Position numbers and translations under genes: made by a program. From Acinetobacter lwoffii (GTDB lineage: Bacteria; Pseudomonadota; Gammaproteobacteria; Pseudomonadales; Moraxellaceae), in assembly GCF_024129735.1 (NCBI RefSeq), contig NZ_JAMXXK010000001.1, positions 124,001-188,000 on the forward strand: DNA of 64,000 bases. The letters are read 5' to 3'. The notes beneath the pieces are model-generated. The model was not told the DNA's origin. It ran no database searches and saw only the letters and a list, made by a program, of their open reading frames with translations. This document shows, piece by piece, positions 6,875 through 16,448 of this stretch (the first letter of the stretch is position 1; each line of letters opens with the position of its first letter).

Positions 6875-9481
6875 TTATACGCTGAGCATACTATTGAGTG
6901 TCTCAGACACATTTTTAGATTTAACCAGTGGCTTTAAGGTTTCAAGCTGTGCTTTCACTTCACTGCGTTGCGGTTCTGCCAAGGTATACCAGCGTGACAA
7001 TACCTGTAGCAAACGTGAGCCTACAATCGGATTTTTCTCGTCCAGATATTTTGCCAGTCCAATAAAATGCTGCACGCCAAAGCTCCAGGTATTGACCGGA
7101 TTAGCATTCAGCCCCCCGCTCACTGCACGGATACGGTTAGGCACAGCCAGATCATAATCCGGATGCTGGGTCAGATACGCAATCGTTGCATCCGTTGCTT
7201 TTGGATGTGCTGCCTGAACCATAAACCATTGGTCTAAAGACAAGGCTTCATCTTCAAAGCGGCTATAGAAATCTGCCAAAGCTTCTTCTGCTTGTGGTGC
7301 ATCATTCCAGACCAAGACTTTCAGCGCACCCAAACGTTCAGACATATTCCCCGTGTGATATTGCTCATAGGCTAAATCAAAGGCAAATGCATCTCCCTGA
7401 CGAGCCATCATCGTCAGCATAATATTTCTTAAAGCACGCACACCCATCGCTTGTGAGAATTCAGATTGCAGATCAGGATCCAGATTAAGATAAGTTTCTT
7501 TCGCTGTTTCTCCAAAAGCACGTGCCAGAGTATGTAGCAAAGCCTCACGCTTTTCCTGAATCATGACCGGATTATAATCCTGATCAATACGGCTACCTAA
7601 ATAACCTTCCGACGGTACATCAAACAGACGTGATGCCAACAGCGGATCTTTCTCAATCACATCCGGCAAGGTATTGAGCATAGCCTCGATATAAATTTCT
7701 GCAGGCTGGTCATCCAGCAAGATACGCTCGAGTAAGGTCTGAGTTGCTTGCCACTGGTTAAAACCATTGGTCTCGTATTGCAACAGGAAAGCCAGTTCTT
7801 TTTCTGAATAGTCAAAGTCCAGATTCACCGGTGCAGAGAAATTACGCAGCAAGGACACCACCGGTTTTGCTGTCACACCGCTAAATTCGATCGTGGCTTC
7901 ATCCTGATCAAACAGATACACGCCATCTTTGACGCCATTTTCAAAGAGTGCCTCAGAGTTCAGCGTTAGCTGCTCACCGCTTTCAGCATCAAACAATGCC
8001 AAAGCCACTGGAATTGGAACTGCTTTCAGATTCGGGTATTTGGCATGCGGTTTCAGGCTTTGCTTGAAGTGAAGACGATAGATTTGGGTCTCAACATCGT
8101 ACTCAGCTTTTACTTGCAATTTAGGCGTACCTGGCTGGTTGTACCAGGTCAGGAAGTTTGAAAGATCCACACCTGAACCTGCTGTAAGCGCGGCCACCCA
8201 ATCCTCAACTGTTACCGCCTGACCATCATGACGGCGGAAATATTCATCGGTTCCCTGACGGAATTTTTCCTTGCCAAGCAAGGTCGCCATCATGCGGTTA
8301 ATTTCCGCACCTTTTTCATAAACAGTGGCAGTATAGAAGTTGTTAATTTCTACAAAATGATCCGGACGCGGTGGATGCGACAGCGGCCCTGAATCTTCCG
8401 GGAACTGATGCGCTTTGAGAACTGCTACATCATCAATACGTTGTACCGCAGCCGACTGTAAATCTTCCGAGAAAGACTGGTCACGGAATACAGTCAAGCC
8501 TTCTTTCAAACATAACTGGAACCAGTCACGACAGGTAATCCGGTTACCAGTCCAGTTATGGAAATATTCATGTGCAATGACTGACTGCACTCGCATGATT
8601 GCGGCATCAGTGGTGTACTCTTCATCGGCCAGCACGCATGAAGTATTGAAGATATTCAGACCTTTATTTTCCATGGCACCCATGTTGAATGCACTGGTCG
8701 CCACAATCATGTAGTTATCCAGATCATAAGGCAGACCATAATGCTCCTCATCCCAACGCATGGAATGTTTGAGCGCTTCCATGGCGATCTTGCATTTTGG
8801 AATATCTTTTTCTTCTGCATAGATTTCCAGAGCTACATTGCGGCCTTCCGATGTGACATAAGAATCTTTCATCACGGCCAGATCACCAATCACACAAGCG
8901 AACAAATAGCTCGGTTTCTTGGTCGGATCCTGCCACACGGCATAGTGACGATTGGCATCGACTTCACCGGTTTCCAGCAGGTTACCATTTGCAAGCAAAA
9001 CCGGATATTTCTTATCTGCTTCGACACGCGTCGTAAAGACCGACAACACATCTGGACGGTCTGGATAGAAAGTAATTTTACGGAACCCTTCTGGTTCATT
9101 TTGGGTCACAAACAGATCTGAACTGGCCTGATATAAACCTTCCAGCATCGTATTACTTTCGGGGTGGATTTTAACCACAATTTCAAGCAACACTTGATCA
9201 GGTGCATTGGCAATGACCAGCTGTTCAGCATCCAAGTGGTAGTCACTGGCATTCAGGGTTTGACCATTTAACTTAATCGATTGCAGCTCTAGATCGCGGC
9301 CAAGCAGAACCAGATCGCCAGCAGTTTGGCGCTGCATCTCCAGCTTGCTGCTGACCAGACTGTGGTCACTATAGACTTGGATATTCAGGTCGATGGAATC
9401 AACAATAAAGGAAGGTTTTTGATAGTCTTTTAAATAAATGGTTTGATCCGCTTCGATCACCGGGTTTGCCGCAATATTCAT
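6875..9481 (-). CDS. pepN: Aminopeptidase N (M1 zinc metallopeptidase)
   Basis: Cytosolic zinc aminopeptidase that trims N-terminal residues from peptides. With the start used here the protein is 868 residues, as usual for the PepN class. GAMEN, the exopeptidase motif, is at residues 268-272. The zinc site HEYFH is at 304-308 with the third ligand Glu327, giving the standard HExxH-18-E spacing. The C-terminal half is the all-helical cap domain. The frame stays open to a TTG at 9538, but the ATG at 9481 has AGGA six bases before it and begins near the conserved TIYLKDYQKPSF block, so I take it as the start. The gene is monocistronic with its own terminator. Confidence 0.95.
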   Translation of the reverse strand: MNIAANPVIEADQTIYLKDYQKPSFIVDSIDLNIQVYSDHSLVSSKLEMQRQTAGDLVLLGRDLELQSIKLNGQTLNASDYHLDAEQLVIANAPDQVLLEIVVKIHPESNTMLEGLYQASSDLFVTQNEPEGFRKITFYPDRPDVLSVFTTRVEADKKYPVLLANGNLLETGEVDANRHYAVWQDPTKKPSYLFACVIGDLAVMKDSYVTSEGRNVALEIYAEEKDIPKCKIAMEALKHSMRWDEEHYGLPYDLDNYMIVATSAFNMGAMENKGLNIFNTSCVLADEEYTTDAAIMRVQSVIAHEYFHNWTGNRITCRDWFQLCLKEGLTVFRDQSFSEDLQSAAVQRIDDVAVLKAHQFPEDSGPLSHPPRPDHFVEINNFYTATVYEKGAEINRMMATLLGKEKFRQGTDEYFRRHDGQAVTVEDWVAALTAGSGVDLSNFLTWYNQPGTPKLQVKAEYDVETQIYRLHFKQSLKPHAKYPNLKAVPIPVALALFDAESGEQLTLNSEALFENGVKDGVYLFDQDEATIEFSGVTAKPVVSLLRNFSAPVNLDFDYSEKELAFLLQYETNGFNQWQATQTLLERILLDDQPAEIYIEAMLNTLPDVIEKDPLLASRLFDVPSEGYLGSRIDQDYNPVMIQEKREALLHTLARAFGETAKETYLNLDPDLQSEFSQAMGVRALRNIMLTMMARQGDAFAFDLAYEQYHTGNMSERLGALKVLVWNDAPQAEEALADFYSRFEDEALSLDQWFMVQAAHPKATDATIAYLTQHPDYDLAVPNRIRAVSGGLNANPVNTWSFGVQHFIGLAKYLDEKNPIVGSRLLQVLSRWYTLAEPQRSEVKAQLETLKPLVKSKNVSETLNSMLSV

Positions 9482-9842
9482 GTCCTGTCCTAATCTTTTA
9501 TCGTGTTCGACATTGTTCATGTCAAAATCATACGCCAAGTTTTAAACGCTGTCTGTGCATTTGTATTGTTAGATCTAATATGGGCATTTCATGCACCACT
9601 TTCAATGCATTCTGCCTAATTGAGCAGCACTCGACTCTACATAAGAAATATCTGTGCCATAAAAATAGTCAGGATCATAATTTCTGACATTTTCATAAAT
9701 AACTGATTTAAAAATATATAATTTTATTTGCTGAGTACCGAATAAATTCTGATTAATAAATGAGCACACTTCTTGCTACAGTTAAACTGTGTTTTTCCAC
9801 ACTTCCAATGAAAGAATAATGATAACGATGATGAGGTGAGCC
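9482..9842. other. Intergenic region between divergent pepN and the 85-residue gene
   Basis: About 360 bases, A+T-rich, that must hold the two divergent promoters. The last 20 bases carry AGGTGAG, a strong ribosome binding site for the plus-strand gene at 9843. No hairpin, RNA gene or convincing ORF was seen; the plus-strand frame here is only the shadow of the pepN 5' end. Confidence 0.6.
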
Positions 9843-10100
9843 ATGTATTTAAAACAGCATGTTGTACGGATCGAAAATATCAAAACTTTGCAGACCCTGG
9901 ATCAGGCCAATATTGACCATAAAGTGATTGCCCTGTTGATGAGCTGTGAAGGCATTCCGCTTCAGGCCCATGAAGTGACTGCCATTCTCAACACCTACGA
10001 TGCACTCGGTGCCAAAAAAGTGCCCTCTAAAAAGGTTCAGGCCTTAATTCATGCCAAACACCGCGGCGAGGAGGACGACACATTACCCTGCCCGGTTTAA
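9843..10100 (+). CDS. Hypothetical 85-residue protein
   Basis: A short soluble protein with a strong ribosome binding site (AGGTGAG just before the ATG) and its own terminator, so it is very likely a real gene. The sequence is predicted mostly helical, with a helix-turn-helix-like spacing around residues 25-55 (KVIALLMSCEG...EVTAILNTYDAL) and a basic patch (KKVPSKKV) before an acidic C terminus (GEEDD). I do not recognise the family; a DNA-binding role would be a guess. It precedes the zinc-ribbon gene but is separated from it by a terminator. Confidence 0.7.
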   Translation: MYLKQHVVRIENIKTLQTLDQANIDHKVIALLMSCEGIPLQAHEVTAILNTYDALGAKKVPSKKVQALIHAKHRGEEDDTLPCPV

Positions 10101-10127
10101 AAAACGTCATTTCATGTTTTTAAAATC

Positions 10128-10158
10128 AGAGCTACTTCGGTAGCTCTTCTCTTGTTTG
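10128..10158 (+). terminator. Rho-independent terminator with TTCG tetraloop
   Basis: agagctac (10128-10135) pairs with gtagctct (10140-10147) across the stable tetraloop ttcg, followed by the T-rich run ttctcttgttt. It ends the transcript of the 85-residue protein. Confidence 0.88.
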
Positions 10159-10221
10159 GGTGACTAATTTTGATTTAGAAAAATTGCACCAGTCCACTAC
10201 GTTTGCATCTCATCAGCCGTG

Positions 10222-10227
10222 TATAAT
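10222..10227 (+). promoter_or_regulatory. Candidate -10 element for the zinc-ribbon gene
   Basis: A perfect TATAAT lies 35 bases before the ATG at 10262 and just downstream of the previous terminator. The -35 is poor (TTTGCA-like with short spacing). It argues that the coding region starts at 10262 rather than at the GTG at 10160 that lies beside the terminator. Confidence 0.45.
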
Positions 10228-10261
10228 CAAATGCCCTTCCATTCTAGAGTTGCTCGCGACC

Positions 10262-11422
10262 ATGGTATTCAGTGTTCTGCAAAAACAGCTTGATGAAAGT
10301 ACTCACTGCCCATTGTGTAAGGCATCGATGTATTGGATTGAGGCAGAACAATATGATCAGGAGCTGAGCTATCATGAATGCAGCCATTGCCAGCATCAGC
10401 TTTACTCCGATCAAAAGCACAATTGTTATTGCGAACAATGTCTGGCGCAGCGTAAACGCATGCTCAAGGAAGTCCGTTTACAGGAAAACCGTCAATATCA
10501 TAAAAAACAGGATCGGCCGGTTCTTGAGCTGAATCAGCTCAGTTTTATCAATAAGCTGTTTTTACTTTCGGTTCTGGATGAACAGGTGCAGGAATATAGT
10601 CAGCACCGTGAATATATTGACTGGCATCAAATTCGATATTATTCCATCAGTCCCAACTATCTGTTTCAGCATGGTCTGGTAAAAATCCTAATCAGGGATC
10701 AGGTTCTGATTCCCAAAGATCTCCAGCAGGAAAATCAGCATTATTATATTAATGTGCGACTGGATGGTTATTCTGAACCGACCCTGTTCAGTATCACCCA
10801 GCAGCTGCGCAACTGGTTTTATCAAAACCTGAGCCAAGGTGTGCCCTTTAAAAGTGCAGATGAAGTCAAAGATGCACTCTATTGCCTGCTATATGAAGAA
10901 ATCATTCAGTTTGCCCAATTCTATTGCCGTAGCTGGAATGTGCAAATTGCCGGAAATCAGAGCTTTCAGACCTTTTGCTATCGTCTTTTGGATGTACTGG
11001 CTGTGGGTCAGATTTATTATCTGGTGCAGACCGGGCTGGAATATCTATATAAACAAAAAGCCCTCAAGCCCCGCAATGAAAACTTTATTAATACCAATCT
11101 GCTGAAAAAAACCTTGCAGCAGTACCGCGAACGTTCAGTTACAGAAAAATGGGAAACCTCTACCCTGCCGCGTCCACCGCAACTGGCATTCAGCAAGATG
11201 AGCGAAATCCTGTTTTATCGGTTTTTGGGCTATGATGAAAATATCTTCTTTCAGCCGGTGTGGCGTTCGTGGCACAAGATCGAACCTCGCCTGAAATTTT
11301 ATTCCCAGAAACGTTGTATGCACTGCGGCTCACAGGAACTGTCGGTGGATTATGATGCCAGTGACTATGTCAGCCTGTTCTGTCGTAGCTGCAAGCATCA
11401 AGACCATTATTTTACCCGCTGA
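10262..11422 (+). CDS. Uncharacterised protein with N- and C-terminal zinc ribbons
   Basis: About 386 residues. Cysteine pairs cluster at both ends. Near the N terminus are CPLC, then CSHC with a flanking histidine, then CEQC. At the C terminus CMHC and CRSC are separated by about 21 residues, the spacing of a zinc ribbon. The middle ~250 residues are rich in Q, Y and L, probably helical, without a motif I know. No signal or membrane segment is seen. A frame extends upstream to a GTG at 10160, but that overlaps the previous terminator region and a TATAAT lies between, so ATG 10262 is preferred. Thirty-one bases separate it from thiM, so the two may be co-transcribed. No function is assigned. 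Confidence 0.75.
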   Translation: MVFSVLQKQLDESTHCPLCKASMYWIEAEQYDQELSYHECSHCQHQLYSDQKHNCYCEQCLAQRKRMLKEVRLQENRQYHKKQDRPVLELNQLSFINKLFLLSVLDEQVQEYSQHREYIDWHQIRYYSISPNYLFQHGLVKILIRDQVLIPKDLQQENQHYYINVRLDGYSEPTLFSITQQLRNWFYQNLSQGVPFKSADEVKDALYCLLYEEIIQFAQFYCRSWNVQIAGNQSFQTFCYRLLDVLAVGQIYYLVQTGLEYLYKQKALKPRNENFINTNLLKKTLQQYRERSVTEKWETSTLPRPPQLAFSKMSEILFYRFLGYDENIFFQPVWRSWHKIEPRLKFYSQKRCMHCGSQELSVDYDASDYVSLFCRSCKHQDHYFTR

Positions 11423-11453
11423 CCGAATACAACGAATCTTTCTCCTATTCTAA

Positions 11454-12302
11454 ATGACCACGATGACTACTTCGATGCAAGCATTACAGCAAACACTTCT
11501 GGACCAGATCTGTGAAGCCTGGTTGAAACTTCAGCAACAGCAACCCCTGGTGCATATCATGACCAATACGGTGGCCAGCAACTATGTCGCCAATATTGTA
11601 CTGGCTGCACATGCTTCTCCGGCCATGATCGACAATCCTTTTGAAGCTGAAAGTTTTGCCAAGATTGCAGCAGCAATCAGTCTGAATCTGGGTACACCAA
11701 CTACCGAGCAGGTTCAGGCGATGCAGATTGCTGCGAAAACTGCACATCAATTGCAAAAACCGTGGGTGCTTGATCCGGTCGGTTATGGAACAGTTCTGCG
11801 CTGGCGTTCTGGCGTCGTAGATCAGTTGATGCATTCCCAGCCTACGATTTTACGAGGCAATGCTTCTGAAATTGGTGCTTTGGCTGGCAAGCAGATCGAG
11901 TCCAAGGGTGTAGACAGCACAGTAGACAGTGCGGATGTTTATTTACAGGCGCGAAGTTTGCTGGATCATTGTGAATGTATCGCGATCTCCGGTGAATCCG
12001 ATTACATTATTTCGAAAGACTATCCTGTGATACAGGTGTCAGGCGGTTCTGCTTTACAGCCCCGAATCACGGCAATGGGATGTGCACTCGGGGCACTGAT
12101 TGCTGCATATAGCGCAGTAACGTCTCCAGCGCTTGCTGCATTAACTGCACATGTACATTTTGCCATTGCCGGACAATTGGCATTTGAACGTGCGCAACAG
12201 TTAGGCAGTTTTAATGTCGCCTTTCTGGATGAAATCCACCAACTCAATACTGAAACAATCCGAAAATACGCCAACTTTAAAATTCTGCCAGAATCCATTT
12301 AG
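11454..12302 (+). CDS. thiM: Hydroxyethylthiazole kinase
   Basis: Salvage enzyme that phosphorylates 4-methyl-5-(2-hydroxyethyl)thiazole with ATP for thiamine synthesis. The 282 residues cover the ribokinase-like ThiM fold. HIMTN at 34-38 binds the thiazole, LDPVGYG at 106-112 and RGNASEI at 134-140 are conserved blocks, and Cys210 sits in the anion-hole loop. That loop reads TAMGCALGA here, whereas the common form is TGTGC; the catalytic cysteine is retained. No thiD or thiE lies nearby, so the gene is a stand-alone salvage gene. No thiamine-pyrophosphate riboswitch was seen in the 31 bases upstream. Confidence 0.93.
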   Translation: MTTMTTSMQALQQTLLDQICEAWLKLQQQQPLVHIMTNTVASNYVANIVLAAHASPAMIDNPFEAESFAKIAAAISLNLGTPTTEQVQAMQIAAKTAHQLQKPWVLDPVGYGTVLRWRSGVVDQLMHSQPTILRGNASEIGALAGKQIESKGVDSTVDSADVYLQARSLLDHCECIAISGESDYIISKDYPVIQVSGGSALQPRITAMGCALGALIAAYSAVTSPALAALTAHVHFAIAGQLAFERAQQLGSFNVAFLDEIHQLNTETIRKYANFKILPESI

Positions 12303-12886
12303 TTTACTGGTCGCTTCACAGGGTGTTTGTTCTCCTAAATAGATAAACGCCCCTATTTAGATTGATCCTGCCCATTTGCTCTATTGATCTCCTTAGAAAT
12401 GTTTTGTCTAGCTCTTTCGGAGATCATTTTTGAGTAGTTTTATTCTGAACTGAGTAGGCTTCATGCAACTTATCTGGCGATTTCCACACAAACGGTTTCC
12501 ATTTTACTTAAGATCTGTTTGCATCATGCAAATCTAGTTCATGTGAATTGTAGTTCAATTTTTTGTCAGTATTTAAATATGACTTTTAAGTTTTGATTAA
12601 CAGGTTACATGAATCAATATTTGAAGCCTGATCATGCTTATTTTTGATTGCTGATTTGACTTTTTCGGCTTTAAAATTTCAGTGCAATACTGGGATATTT
12701 AGCTCAATCTAGAACATGAATGATAGTATGAATAGACTGATAAAACTCAGTTCGAACAATGAGCTAACATTATTTCTATCTAAATTTTTTAATGAGCCCA
12801 ACTCAGAAAATGCATTAAAAAAGCCAGCTGCCACTAAAGCAACTGACTTTTAGAATTTGAACAAATAACGTATTTAAAACACCTGT
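12303..12886. other. Long A+T-rich intergenic region between thiM and the TerC-type gene
   Basis: About 580 bases between convergent genes. It holds an 8-bp inverted repeat without a T-run at 12335-12360 (ctaaatag/ctatttag) soon after thiM, and the minus-strand terminator of the TerC gene at the right end. No ORF of note and no tRNA-like sequence were found. The length is more than convergent genes need, so a small RNA could be hidden here, but nothing in the sequence proves it. Confidence 0.55.
12816..12847 (-). terminator. Rho-independent terminator of the TerC/CBS gene
   Basis: On the minus strand gtcagttgc pairs with gcagctggc (nine pairs, two of them G-U) over a 7-base loop and is followed by a run of seven T. 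It lies 40 bases after the stop of the gene at 12887. Confidence 0.8.
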
Positions 12887-14410
12887 TTAAACTGCGTAAT
12901 GAATGCTGACCGACTTGATACGATTGCTTTCAATTTCAGTGACTTTGAACTGTACACCCTGATAATTTAACTCGGTGCCAACTTCAACCGTACTGTTGGT
13001 TTTATCCAGAATCAAACCCGCCACACTGATATAACCGGCATCTTCGTCAATCAGATCAATCATGCCAAGCTCAAGCTCAAGCTGATACAGGTCTAACATG
13101 CCCGATGCGATCCAGTGCGTATCATCGACTCTCACCAAATCCAGCTGTTCATCAGCATCCGGGAATTCACCGGCAATCGCTTCAAACACATCCAGCGGTG
13201 AAATCAGACCCTGCACATTACCAAACTCGTCACTCACCAAGACCAAAGAACCTTTAGAAGTACGCAAGGTATTAATCGCGTCAATAACTTTCATCTTTTC
13301 AAAGATATAAATTGGGCGATGACGTTTAATCAGTGCTTTTAATTCTTCCGGCTCTTCCAGTACATCCAATAATTCTTTGGCACGTACTACGCTAATCACC
13401 TTATCTAGGCTACCGCGACATACCGGGAACAGACTGTGTGGAACAGATAGAATTTTTTCACGGATCTGTTCTGGGCTATCTTCTAGATCAACCCATGAAA
13501 TCTGACCGCGCGGCGTCATGATCGAAGCGACTGAACGCTCTGCAAGGGTAAGCACCCCACCAATCATATAGCGCTCTTCATCTGCAAAGGTTTCTTGTGC
13601 CTCATTATTTTGATTATCGGTCGTCTCTAGCTTGCCACCCATTAACTTCAGGATCGAGTCAGCCGTACGATGACGCAAAGGAATCTTAGATTCATGTTTA
13701 GCAGCATTACGCTGACCGAACTGGTTAAATGCTTCGATTATGATCGCGACACCAATACCTGAATAGATATAGCCTTTAGGAATATGGAAACCAAAACCTT
13801 CTGCAATTAGACTGATACCAATCAAAAGTAGGAAGCTTAAACACAGAATCACCACGGTTGGATGACGGTTCACAAAGTTGGTCAATGGTTTCGATGCCAG
13901 TAGCATCACGCCCATTGCGACAATCATTGCAGCCATCATGACATAAATATTGTCGACCATACCAATGGCGGTAATCACTGAATCTAAAGAGAAAACAGCA
14001 TCTAAAACAACAATCTGCGCAACAACAGCTGTGAAACTTGCATATACCACATTGGTAGACACTGTGACTTCTGGTTTGCCTTCAATCTTTTCATGCAACT
14101 CAGTAACGGCCTTATACACCAGGAACAAGCCACCAAATAATAAGATCAGGTCCCGACCGGAAAAAGTCCAGTCCAACAGTGTAACTAGTGGTTGTGTCAA
14201 AGTGACTAACCAGGCAATGGCAAATAACAGGCCTAGACGCATGAATAATGCGAGTGACAAACCGACAACACGCGCTTTATCGCGTTGTTCAGGAGGAAGT
14301 TTTTCAGCCAGAATGGCAATGAAGACTAGGTTATCAATACCTAAAACAATTTCAAGAATAATAAGAGTAATTAAACCTACCCAGATTCCGGGATCTAATA
14401 AAAATTCCAT
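12887..14410 (-). CDS. TerC-family membrane protein with CBS pair and CorC/HlyC domain
   Basis: A 507-residue inner-membrane protein. Residues ~1-240 form the TerC domain with seven or so hydrophobic segments and the acidic motifs LGIDNLVFI and [11 protein letters not shown], thought to bind metal ions. A cytoplasmic CBS pair follows (from about [14 protein letters not shown] to [11 protein letters not shown]), and the last ~80 residues are the CorC/HlyC transporter-associated domain. The architecture matches E. coli YoaE/YegH. TerC relatives export manganese or aid metalation of exported proteins; which applies here is not known. The start ATG at 14410 is not contested by another ATG. No yybP-ykoY riboswitch was recognised upstream. 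Confidence 0.9.
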   Translation of the reverse strand: MEFLLDPGIWVGLITLIILEIVLGIDNLVFIAILAEKLPPEQRDKARVVGLSLALFMRLGLLFAIAWLVTLTQPLVTLLDWTFSGRDLILLFGGLFLVYKAVTELHEKIEGKPEVTVSTNVVYASFTAVVAQIVVLDAVFSLDSVITAIGMVDNIYVMMAAMIVAMGVMLLASKPLTNFVNRHPTVVILCLSFLLLIGISLIAEGFGFHIPKGYIYSGIGVAIIIEAFNQFGQRNAAKHESKIPLRHRTADSILKLMGGKLETTDNQNNEAQETFADEERYMIGGVLTLAERSVASIMTPRGQISWVDLEDSPEQIREKILSVPHSLFPVCRGSLDKVISVVRAKELLDVLEEPEELKALIKRHRPIYIFEKMKVIDAINTLRTSKGSLVLVSDEFGNVQGLISPLDVFEAIAGEFPDADEQLDLVRVDDTHWIASGMLDLYQLELELGMIDLIDEDAGYISVAGLILDKTNSTVEVGTELNYQGVQFKVTEIESNRIKSVSIHYAV

Positions 14411-15151
14411 TAGAGAATTACCCCGTTCGAGTAAGCTAGAAATAGAGATGGAAGATCAACGCACGGCGAGGGATCCATTAAAATAAAACCTATGCAACTT
14501 AAGACTATTCCATTATGCATAAACTGAGTATTTTGTAATGTATTAATTTATAAAAAAATTACATGATCATGATTTTATTGAGACTTTTATGATCAACTGA
14601 TTGATGCTGAAACTGATTAATTTTAATTTTTTCTACATCATTTATTCGAATTGAATTAAAAATAAACAGAATTTAGTTTGATTAGACCATTACTTTTAAG
14701 GTCACTTAAAGATTAGAGCATAAACTATTTTTTTATTGAAAGAACAATCACTTAAAAATATAGCTGTAAATAATCATTTACTATATTGACTAAAACCACT
14801 CAATCACCCTATATTTCTTAAATCGATTAATTTATTGAAATACAATTATTTGCATTAAAACCTATTCAGACAGGCTGCTTAAGAACAATAAAAAGTCTTG
14901 GAAAACATTTCTACTCACGAAATACATAATGAGGAATTAAATTTATACAAAATATTATCGCCTTTCATCCGATTTTAAAGAACAGTCTCCGCGCCAGATA
15001 AGGCTCACATGCAGAACTGATCAACTCCTTGGGATGTTAAGCAAAACTAAAAGTGTTAGCGCTTTAACATTTTTAAAATAAAGGTTGAAATATGCATAAA
15101 CTTTTTCATAAAATGAAAGGGCCCTAGAAAAATAAATACAAGGAACATTTC
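14411..15151. other. Long, very A+T-rich intergenic region between divergent genes
   Basis: About 740 bases between the TerC-type gene (minus) and the MarR gene (plus), the longest gap in the window. It is strikingly A+T-rich from about 14520 to 14960 and contains no ORF above 60 codons. Besides two divergent promoters it carries an imperfect dyad just upstream of the MarR gene (15054-15069). Such A+T-rich stretches are typical targets of H-NS-like silencers; that is inference. Confidence 0.55.
15054..15069. promoter_or_regulatory. Possible MarR operator dyad
   Basis: tgtta (15054-15058) and taaca (15065-15069) form a dyad around gcgctt, about 80 bases before the MarR start. MarR proteins commonly bind such 16-18 bp palindromes in their own promoter. 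Site and link are inferred from position and symmetry only. Confidence 0.35.
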
Positions 15152-15616
15152 ATGACTAAGAAATATGCAAAATTTTTGCCGTGTACGGAAGAATTTAATT
15201 TAGAAAACTTTCCATATTATTGGGTAACTCAGGTTCATGCTCAATACGTCGTTAATGTCGATCATGCACTAAAAAAGTATGGTGTTGACAATTCCCGCCG
15301 CCGCATCCTTCTTGCACTAAAAGCCAAACCGCATGCCAGTGTTTCTGATTTGTCAGAGATGGTTGTTTCTAAAATGTCGACCACGACTAAAATTGTCTAC
15401 CGCTTAAAAGACGAAGGTCTGGTTGAAACCTATTCATGTGAGGATGACGCACGGATTACCCGAGTATTTTTGACTGACAAAGGCATGCAAATGACACATA
15501 AGATCAATGATCTGACCAATGTCGTACTGGAACAGTCATTTGAAGGCCTGACGCCTTTGCAAATTGAAAAAACCATGGAAAGTTTACGTCATATTTTCAA
15601 AAATTTAGCTCGTTAA
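15152..15616 (+). CDS. MarR-family transcriptional regulator
   Basis: A 154-residue winged-helix regulator. The helix-turn-helix segment is ASVSDLSEMVVSKMSTTTKIVYRLKDEG and the wing ends with DDARITRVFLTDKG, the standard MarR block. An N-terminal extension (FLPCTEEFNLENFPYYWVTQV) contains a cysteine at residue 10 that could serve redox sensing; this is a guess. AAGGA lies seven bases before the ATG. The gene stands alone after a 740-base A+T-rich gap, with no visible partner transporter or enzyme, so the target is unknown. A dyad upstream may be an autoregulatory site. Confidence 0.9.
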   Translation: MTKKYAKFLPCTEEFNLENFPYYWVTQVHAQYVVNVDHALKKYGVDNSRRRILLALKAKPHASVSDLSEMVVSKMSTTTKIVYRLKDEGLVETYSCEDDARITRVFLTDKGMQMTHKINDLTNVVLEQSFEGLTPLQIEKTMESLRHIFKNLAR

Positions 15617-15643
15617 AGACCTACTTTTTATTTTAAATAGACG

Positions 15644-15687
15644 CTGGCGAATTGGCGCATACTTTATAATAATAAATAATTCGCCAG
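15644..15687. terminator. Ten-base-pair hairpin between convergent marR-type gene and SRAP gene
   Basis: ctggcgaatt (15644-15653) is repeated inverted as aattcgccag (15678-15687) with a 24-base A+T-rich loop. It lies exactly between the two convergent stops. The T-run after it is weak, so it is a probable rather than certain bidirectional terminator. Confidence 0.55.
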
Positions 15688-15693
15688 AGCTTT

Positions 15694-16356
15694 CTAAAAA
15701 TCAAAAAAGTTCAGTTGTGGACTGACTTTTTTGATTTTTTCTTTTGGTACATGTGAGCATTCAAAATCTTCTACCGGAAAGCCCTCTACAAAGCTACGAA
15801 TATCCGGATGCCTTAGCGTTAGCCATTCTTGCAGTCGCTGCTGTGGAATCACAATAACCGAGCGTTTGATATTACCCGGCTCATGAAACTCCTTCATCAT
15901 GGGATGGTCAATTGCATCCATGGTAATCATACTGGCAGAGCGTACAATTTCCCCTTGTACCCGAGCAATCTCATACACAGCTGCAATAAAAGTCGCCTGA
16001 CCATCTTTACGTCTTACACCCCAACGCTGCGGTTTATTGTCAAAATATTTGGACTCATAAAATTCCGATACCGGAATGACGCCAAAATGACATTTGGCAG
16101 TGGCCTCAGCAAAAGTGGGCTTTTGCAGTAAGGTTTCATTTCTGGCGTTATAGGTCTTGGTGCCTATAGTTTTGTCTTCTGCCCATTTCGGAATGAGTCC
16201 AAAATTCACGGAACGCCATTCCAGTCCTTGAGCGGAATGAAATAAAAGTGGTGTAGCATAATTGGGATAGACCTCCTCTGGATATTCAAAAGGAATTTCT
16301 GGCAATCCCAGGTTATGCAACTGTTCTAAGGTTAAAGGCTTAAAGTTGGCACACAT
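15694..16356 (-). CDS. SRAP-family protein (HMCES/YedK-like abasic-site DNA-protein crosslinker)
   Basis: A 220-residue SOS-response-associated peptidase fold protein. After removal of Met1, Cys2 (MCANF) would form the thiazolidine crosslink with abasic sites in single-stranded DNA. Other conserved blocks are TYNARNETLLQKPTF (the asparagine and arginine that hold DNA), SEFYES with the catalytic glutamate (the usual form is FYEW), and the histidine in MMKEFHEPGNIKR. All fit YedK. No lexA-like operator was recognised upstream. It is single, next to an aldehyde dehydrogenase in the same direction. Confidence 0.92.
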   Translation of the reverse strand: MCANFKPLTLEQLHNLGLPEIPFEYPEEVYPNYATPLLFHSAQGLEWRSVNFGLIPKWAEDKTIGTKTYNARNETLLQKPTFAEATAKCHFGVIPVSEFYESKYFDNKPQRWGVRRKDGQATFIAAVYEIARVQGEIVRSASMITMDAIDHPMMKEFHEPGNIKRSVIVIPQQRLQEWLTLRHPDIRSFVEGFPVEDFECSHVPKEKIKKVSPQLNFFDF

Positions 16357-16448
16357 GGTTCATATATGTAAATCATTCGACCATAAGATTATAGCGTGAT
16401 GCCAAGTCGAAGCCTGTCGTATTTCTATAGTTTTAGGCGCATTGCCTG

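Noticed and set aside
9600-9640. Resemblance of cagcactcgact near 9625 to the gspI element end
   Set aside because: Only about 11 bases match and no paired inverted repeat lies nearby, so I treat it as chance.
12335-12360. 8-base inverted repeat after thiM as terminator
   Set aside because: The stem is A+T-rich and lacks a T-run, so support is too weak for a terminator call.
14411-14520. yybP-ykoY (manganese) riboswitch upstream of the TerC-type gene
   Set aside because: I could not find the conserved internal-loop sequences of this riboswitch in the leader.
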